A stretch of DNA of 24,024 nt. It comes from a virus. The translations under genes and the position numbers were made by a program. Below the pieces are notes generated by a model. The model saw only the letters and a program-made list of their open reading frames with translations, ran no database searches and was not told the DNA's origin. Where the stretch lies: positions 1 to 24,024 of IMG/VR virus record IMGVR_UViG_3300025030_000414; one strand, 5' to 3'. Shown one piece after another: positions 20,409 to 24,024 of the stretch (within the stretch, counting starts at the first letter, position 1; each line of letters starts with the position of its first letter).

Positions 20409-20669
20409 ATGAGTCACAAGAAAGGATCAGTCACTACCCTCTCGCTGACGGGACGGATCGAAGCCCTTAGAGAACTGCTCGTCAACGCTGACAGTTACTT
20501 GAGCTTGCTGTGGCACCGGCACACGCCGCCTGAGATCAAGGGCGATGCGGATCTGCGCGGCAACGTCGATCGCACCATCGGCCAGTTACGCGCGGCCTAC
20601 GAAGGCAAGTCGGCCCTCTTGGCGATCCTGGCGTCAGGGACGAGACAGGGACAGGAGACTGAGAAGTGA
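20409..20669 (+). CDS. Uncharacterised small protein, 86 aa
   Basis: The start lies 8 bases after the previous stop with aggcggg before it. Most of the chain looks helical (R-I-E-A-L-R-E-L-L-V-N-A-D-S-Y-L-S-L-L-W). No domain is recognised. It is one of a run of small early-type accessory genes. Confidence 0.6.
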   Translation: MSHKKGSVTTLSLTGRIEALRELLVNADSYLSLLWHRHTPPEIKGDADLRGNVDRTIGQLRAAYEGKSALLAILASGTRQGQETEK

Positions 20670-20755
20670 ACGACGAAAAAGATCATGCGCGCGTGGTCGG
20701 CGTTCCCGAGTCAGTGACATGGGGATCTACCGCGTCAACTAAAGGAGGCAGCTAG
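20666..20755 (+). CDS. Possible 29-aa peptide
   Basis: A GTG overlaps the previous stop (GTGA), and its TAG overlaps the next GTG start (TAGTG). The peptide (VNDEKDHARVVGVPESVTWG at the start) is not recognised. AAAGGAGG inside its last codons serves as the next ribosome binding site. The exact fit favours translation, but the length makes this uncertain. Confidence 0.4.
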   Translation: MNDEKDHARVVGVPESVTWGSTASTKGGS

Positions 20756-21201
20756 TGGCAACCATTACGACAGAGGACATTGCTGAAGCCGATACGTATC
20801 AGACGCTTGGCCCCGGCTACTTCGCGGCCCGTCGTGTCGCAGAGCAGTTAATGGCCGGCGTCGAGGTTGAACCGTTGCGGAAGATGGCCGAGAAGGTCAC
20901 GGACGACATTCGCACGGCGGTCTACGAATACGTCGAGGACCACATGCGGAGCGACATGGAGAGCAATCTTCAGGGGCACATCGTCAGCATGGTGGACGAC
21001 ACGGTAAGGGCGCTCCTAACTGGCGAGACATGGGCGATGCAGCGGTATCCGTTGGCGGCGAACTACCACGCGGATGACGTTCGCGCGGCAGTAGCCAAGC
21101 ACGGCGGAGAGCCATTGCTAATGGCCCGCATCGCAGACCTTGAGAAAGAAAACGCGCGGCTGGCTGAGCATCTGAAGTGGGAACGGGAGCGGAGGTACTA
21201 G
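20755..21201 (+). CDS. Uncharacterised helical protein, 148 aa
   Basis: A GTG start follows a strong AAAGGAGG element. The sequence is largely helical: R-R-V-A-E-Q-L-M-A-G-V, a mid segment with V-Y-E-Y-V-E-D-H-M-R-S-D-M, and a C-terminal coiled coil (A-R-I-A-D-L-E-K-E-N-A-R-L-A-E-H-L). No family is recognised. Coiled-coil oligomerisation is likely. Confidence 0.65.
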   Translation: MATITTEDIAEADTYQTLGPGYFAARRVAEQLMAGVEVEPLRKMAEKVTDDIRTAVYEYVEDHMRSDMESNLQGHIVSMVDDTVRALLTGETWAMQRYPLAANYHADDVRAAVAKHGGEPLLMARIADLEKENARLAEHLKWERERRY

Positions 21202-21203
21202 CG

Positions 21204-22169
21204 ATGGCCGAATCACGCAAGTCCGCCGACGCGGTAGCTCCCCAAGTAGGCGGTAGCTCGGACCGTCCACGCGCGCATGATTCCTCTTCTTCTTCGGCGT
21301 CCTCGCGGCCGTCAGGATGGCAGCCGATAGCAACGATGCCGAAGGATGGCGCGGCGGTGCTCGTGTTCTTTCCAGAATCGGAACACACTGCGGCGTTTAT
21401 GTGTATTCAGAAACCGAGTCCGCGTGCCGCGTTTCCGCCTACGCACTGGATGGCGCTTCCGCTGCCACCGGGATCGGATCCTCCCGCCCCCGCACCGCCT
21501 GATGGGGTTCGGTGGATCCCTGTGCGTCACGCGCTGCCTAATAACCCGTTCGATGTATTAACGAATCCGCCAACCATGCCGGGTGAAGAGCCCGCCCCCG
21601 CACCGGAGATGGGGCCGTTTCCAATCAGTGACCCAACGCGCACATGGGACGACGCGATCAAGGCAGAAGCCGCCCCCGCACCGGACGTGTGTGGCTGTTT
21701 GTCGCCTGAGATGCCGAACGGTGAGAGAGTGCCGTGCGTGCTCACTGACGGGCATGAGGAAATGTGCAGGTCGGCCATCACGGGATCGTTTATCGCGTGG
21801 CCGAAGCCTCCGGCAAGCGTCAGAATAGCCGCCCCCGCCCTGGAGATCGAGCAAAAGCACGGAGGCGGGGTGTCTGTCTCAGCCAAGCTCGAAGAGCAGC
21901 GACAGGAGATCGCGCGGCTGACGGCTGCACTATTCGCCAGCGAGCGGTTCAGGGCCTCTGATGCCGCCTCGCATATTGACGACATGCTGCCGCTGAAACG
22001 TCGTGCCGAGCAGGCCGAAGCCGACGTGACGCGGCTACAGGCTGGCATCGAGAAGGTGGAATCAGAGATGCGCGAACTAGTGCGGGACGCTGGCGGGCTC
22101 ATTCTCAAGGAGACGGCGCTGAGGTTCTTGGATCGGCTCGACTCTCTGCGACAGACGGAGGAAGGGTAG
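21204..22169 (+). CDS. DUF551-containing modular protein, 321 aa
   Basis: The start at 21204 has GGAGG about 9 bases upstream. After a Ser-rich segment (about 20-40) comes a DUF551-type domain: G-W-Q-P-I-A-T-M-P-K-D-G, then T-H-W-M-A-L-P-L-P-P at about 80-90. Then follow modules joined by A-P-A-P-E or A-P-A-P-D linkers, a Cys-containing stretch (D-V-C-G-C-L-S) and a C-terminal coiled coil ending E-T-A-L-R-F-L-D-R-L. The linkers recur at the nucleotide level (gcccccgcaccg at 21486, 21594 and 21672). It is probably an assembled mosaic protein; the role is unknown. Confidence 0.7.
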   Translation: MAESRKSADAVAPQVGGSSDRPRAHDSSSSSASSRPSGWQPIATMPKDGAAVLVFFPESEHTAAFMCIQKPSPRAAFPPTHWMALPLPPGSDPPAPAPPDGVRWIPVRHALPNNPFDVLTNPPTMPGEEPAPAPEMGPFPISDPTRTWDDAIKAEAAPAPDVCGCLSPEMPNGERVPCVLTDGHEEMCRSAITGSFIAWPKPPASVRIAAPALEIEQKHGGGVSVSAKLEEQRQEIARLTAALFASERFRASDAASHIDDMLPLKRRAEQAEADVTRLQAGIEKVESEMRELVRDAGGLILKETALRFLDRLDSLRQTEEG

Positions 22170-22550
22170 ATGGCTGAAATGACGCGAGCGCAAATCGTAG
22201 CGTGGAACCTCTACGTGTCGCGCATCAACGACACGTTGGCAGAGCAGGCAGTGGCGTTTACGAATAGCTGGCCGGTGCTGCGGATGTTCATGCTGCCGCC
22301 ATCTCCAAATCAGGTTGCAGAGATCGAGAAGACGTTAGGGTTGGTTGCAAAGGAAGCGCAGCAGGCCGTGGTGAGCCTCGCCCTCGACCCGGTTGTCAGT
22401 GCGTGCGACCACATTGACAACAGCCGCTCCAAGAATCCTATTGTGAAGGAAGTTCGCGAACTCATCAACGAGGCGTATGACGCGCTCCACAAGCTGAAAG
22501 ACGAAGTCGCGGACGTGCCGCGCACGGCACCCGCAGAGGGAGGGACGTAG
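22170..22550 (+). CDS. Uncharacterised protein, 126 aa
   Basis: The ATG follows the previous TAG directly and a GGAGGAAGGG stretch serves as its ribosome binding site. The chain is mostly helical (Q-I-V-A-W-N-L-Y-V-S-R-I-N-D, then A-Q-Q-A-V-V-S-L-A-L-D) and ends in a Pro-rich tail. No family is recognised. It belongs to the same tightly packed early-type gene run. Confidence 0.6.
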   Translation: MAEMTRAQIVAWNLYVSRINDTLAEQAVAFTNSWPVLRMFMLPPSPNQVAEIEKTLGLVAKEAQQAVVSLALDPVVSACDHIDNSRSKNPIVKEVRELINEAYDALHKLKDEVADVPRTAPAEGGT

Positions 22551-23132
22551 ATGGCAGACACACCACGAGAGTTCACGCCCGCTGACGCCTTCGGGCTTCT
22601 GCGGTCCTACAGCCGACACCGCGATTTCGTGCGGCTCGCCCTGTTACACGTCACGCAGGCTCTTGAACGACGCGGGGTCGAACACGACGCCTCCAAGATG
22701 CTGGATGACGAGTTCGCCGGATTCGCGCGCATCAACGCTGCCGCTCGGGTGCAGAAGTTCGGCTCGCCGGAGTACGCCGAGGCGATGCAGCGGGAGCGCG
22801 GCACCATCGACTTGCACTTCACGCGGAACAGCCACCATCCCGAACGCCCGAAGCTACTCGGTGAAGCGGCCGAGACGGAACGCGGCCTGCCAGATGACAT
22901 GACATATTGGGCGGCACGGCAGGGCGCTGAGATGACCTTCATCGACGTGATCGAGATGGTCTGTGATTGGTGGGGCGCGCGGAAAGGCTACGGCGATTCG
23001 CGGACGTGGGAAGAATCGGTCGAACTGAACTTCAAGAGCAAGGCGAACTATTTGTCGGGCCATCAACTGTGGCTGGCGCGTGAAGTCGCCGCGTTTCTTG
23101 CCGCCCCCGGAGGATCGCGCCATGAGCCGTAG
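22551..23132 (+). CDS. DUF5662-like protein, 193 aa
   Basis: H45-D-A-S-K, H89, and N-S-H95-H96-P-E followed by I-E-M-V-C-D139-W resemble DUF5662, a phage and bacterial family with a possible HD-like metal site. No reaction is known to me. The start follows GAGGGAGGG and the preceding TAG. The end overlaps the start of the next gene. Confidence 0.75.
   Translation: MADTPREFTPADAFGLLRSYSRHRDFVRLALLHVTQALERRGVEHDASKMLDDEFAGFARINAAARVQKFGSPEYAEAMQRERGTIDLHFTRNSHHPERPKLLGEAAETERGLPDDMTYWAARQGAEMTFIDVIEMVCDWWGARKGYGDSRTWEESVELNFKSKANYLSGHQLWLAREVAAFLAAPGGSRHEP
23109..23130 (+). repeat. 22-nt start-cassette repeat, copy 1
   Basis: A GGAGG element, a spacer and the first codons (ATG AGC CGT) are identical to those at 23309-23330, 200 bases away. 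It suggests exchange or duplication of a translation start. Confidence 0.8.
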
Positions 23133-23325
23133 CGAAAGGGAAGCCATGAAGAAGGTGTGGGTTGTGGAACTGTGGAACGACACCTCCGACACGTGGGAAC
23201 CAACGGTCGGCGTGCGTTTCTCACGGGAAGAAGGCAGGCGTGAACTGTCCGAGTGGCGCGAGATGAATCCTGACGACCGTTTCCGGTTAGTGACGTATGA
23301 GCGAGCGTGGAGGATCGCGCCATGA
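23122..23325 (+). CDS. Uncharacterised small protein, 67 aa
   Basis: The ATG at 23122 follows GGAGG and is part of a 22-base duplicated start cassette; a second ATG eight codons in (M-K-K-V-W-V-V-E) is possible. The body is a small beta-rich domain (V-W-V-V-E-L-W-N-D-T-S-D-T-W-E-P) that ends F-R-L-V-T-Y-E. No family is recognised with confidence. It overlaps the end of the DUF5662-like gene. Confidence 0.65.
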   Translation: MSRSEREAMKKVWVVELWNDTSDTWEPTVGVRFSREEGRRELSEWREMNPDDRFRLVTYERAWRIAP

Positions 23326-23330
23326 GCCGT
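23309..23330 (+). repeat. 22-nt start-cassette repeat, copy 2
   Basis: Identical to 23109-23130. It carries the ribosome binding site and start of the next gene. Confidence 0.8.
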
Positions 23331-23543
23331 GAGCCGAAGCCAGAGGCCGGGGTTGCGAATGCAGAGGCCCGGTTTCAGATGTCGCGTCCGTTCGCGCGGT
23401 ATTTCGTCGGCGGGCTGAATCCGCACCAACGCGCCGTGGTTCAGGCCATGTTGTTCAACGCGGCGCTCAACGCGATTGACGCGTGGGAGAAGGCGCGGCC
23501 AGTCCGAATGAGAGACGCATTCTATGGAGGGGCCGATGTCTAA
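23322..23543 (+). CDS. Uncharacterised small protein, 73 aa
   Basis: The ATG overlaps the previous stop (ATGA) and lies in the duplicated cassette. After a polar N-terminus (MSREPKPEAGVANAEARFQM) comes F-A-R-Y-F-V-G-G-L-N-P and a helix that ends A-W-E-K-A. No family is recognised. Its stop overlaps the start of the tandem paralogue. Confidence 0.6.
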   Translation: MSREPKPEAGVANAEARFQMSRPFARYFVGGLNPHQRAVVQAMLFNAALNAIDAWEKARPVRMRDAFYGGADV

Positions 23544-23880
23544 CCCGGTCGAGGCGCTGGTAGCAAAGTGGCGGCTATTCGCAGCCGATTTGCGCGACAC
23601 GACAGGCTACAACACGAACTACTTATGTCAGCGGCAGGTAGCCTGTTTGCATCAGTGTGCGGACGAACTGGCCTCGGCGCTGGCCTCCCTGCGATCCTCG
23701 CCAGAGGTGGAGAGGAACGGCATCGTCTCGCGCATCGTGCGGGGCTGCGGGCTGGACCCGGACGCCATCCCCTACGACGAAGGCACTGATCCGGTCGAGC
23801 ACCTGATTCGGCTGTTCCAGCACCATCGTGAGCAGGCCGAAGCCGACGGTTGGCAACCGGTGGAACAGGCCGATGTCTAA
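23536..23880 (+). CDS. Tandem paralogue 1, 114 aa, unknown function
   Basis: The protein starts MSNPVEALVAKW and has an E-L-A-S-A-L-A-S-L-R segment at about 50-60, both shared with the next gene. It also contains an acidic loop (PDAIPYDEGTDP). The start is embedded in the previous stop and preceded by GGAGG. It is helical overall. The nucleotide copies near 23684 and 24003 match almost exactly, so the pair arose by a recent duplication or domain exchange. Confidence 0.65.
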   Translation: MSNPVEALVAKWRLFAADLRDTTGYNTNYLCQRQVACLHQCADELASALASLRSSPEVERNGIVSRIVRGCGLDPDAIPYDEGTDPVEHLIRLFQHHREQAEADGWQPVEQADV

Positions 23881-24024
23881 CCCGGTCGAGGCGTTGATCG
23901 TGAAGTGGCGAAAAGAAGCCGCCCAATGGCGGCACGGAATAGGCGACAACGCGCGGACGCAGCTACTGGAATCGCACGCGGCCGAACTGGCCTCGGCGCT
24001 GGCCTCCCTGCGACCCTCGCTAGA
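23873..24024 (+). CDS. Tandem paralogue 2, 5' part only
   Basis: It begins MSNPVEALIVKWRKEAAQWR and continues with an E-L-A-S-A-L-A-S-L-R-P-S segment, like the preceding gene, but lacks the latter's middle. The window ends inside the gene. The two share the start-codon region (gatgtctaacccggtcgagg) and the 40-base end segment. Function unknown. Confidence 0.7.
   Translation, partial: MSNPVEALIVKWRKEAAQWRHGIGDNARTQLLESHAAELASALASLRPSL

Overview
The window looks like part of a tailed double-stranded DNA phage (Caudoviricetes) or a prophage of one. It has a TerS/TerL pair, a portal, fibre-like virion proteins, and a phage replication block made of PrimPol-VapE helicase, family A DNA polymerase, sliding clamp and VRR-NUC nuclease. 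No integrase, rRNA, tRNA or CRISPR array was seen. Spot counts put most of the DNA near 60-70% GC, which suggests a GC-rich bacterial host. Nothing in the sequence names that host.

Layout. Positions 1-8220 are one long minus-strand packaging/virion operon, read right to left: TerS, TerL, a 32-codon Arg-rich peptide, a cold-shock protein, a 32-codon single-span membrane peptide, several small (partly Cys-rich) proteins, the portal, a 135-aa virion protein, a 769-aa Gly-rich and beta-repeat fibre-like protein, a BppU-like protein, and the start of a secreted Ig-like protein. Nearly every gene touches the next through ATGA, GTGA, TGATG or TAATG junctions. Positions 8221-8986 are a divergent intergenic control region, relatively AT-rich, with GTTAC/GTAAC-containing direct repeats and short inverted repeats. 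From 8987 to 19839 a plus-strand block carries a YozE-like protein, PrimPol-VapE, a Lys/Ala-rich protein with a terminator after it, a basic 50-aa protein, an MT-A70 adenine methyltransferase, a C5-cytosine methyltransferase split by an intein, a GIY-YIG homing endonuclease, a CmoA-like carboxy-SAM synthase homologue, DNA polymerase, a VRR-NUC nuclease and a DnaN-type clamp. From 19842 to the right edge lie small accessory genes (DUF4406, DUF551, DUF5662 and unknowns), ending in two tandem paralogues.

Most interesting reading. The cytosine methyltransferase has Arg where motif X normally has the Asn of G-N-(A/S)-V. As I recall, changing that Asn to Lys or Arg in M.MpeI lets it use carboxy-SAM. 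The phage also encodes a close relative of CmoA, the enzyme that makes carboxy-SAM, in the same overlapping gene string, separated from the methyltransferase only by a mobile GIY-YIG gene. No CmoB (the usual tRNA-modifying partner) is visible. Together these suggest a natural DNA carboxymethylation system (5-carboxymethylcytosine, or less likely an N6-carboxymethyl-adenine made by the MT-A70 enzyme). This is a hypothesis, not a demonstrated function.
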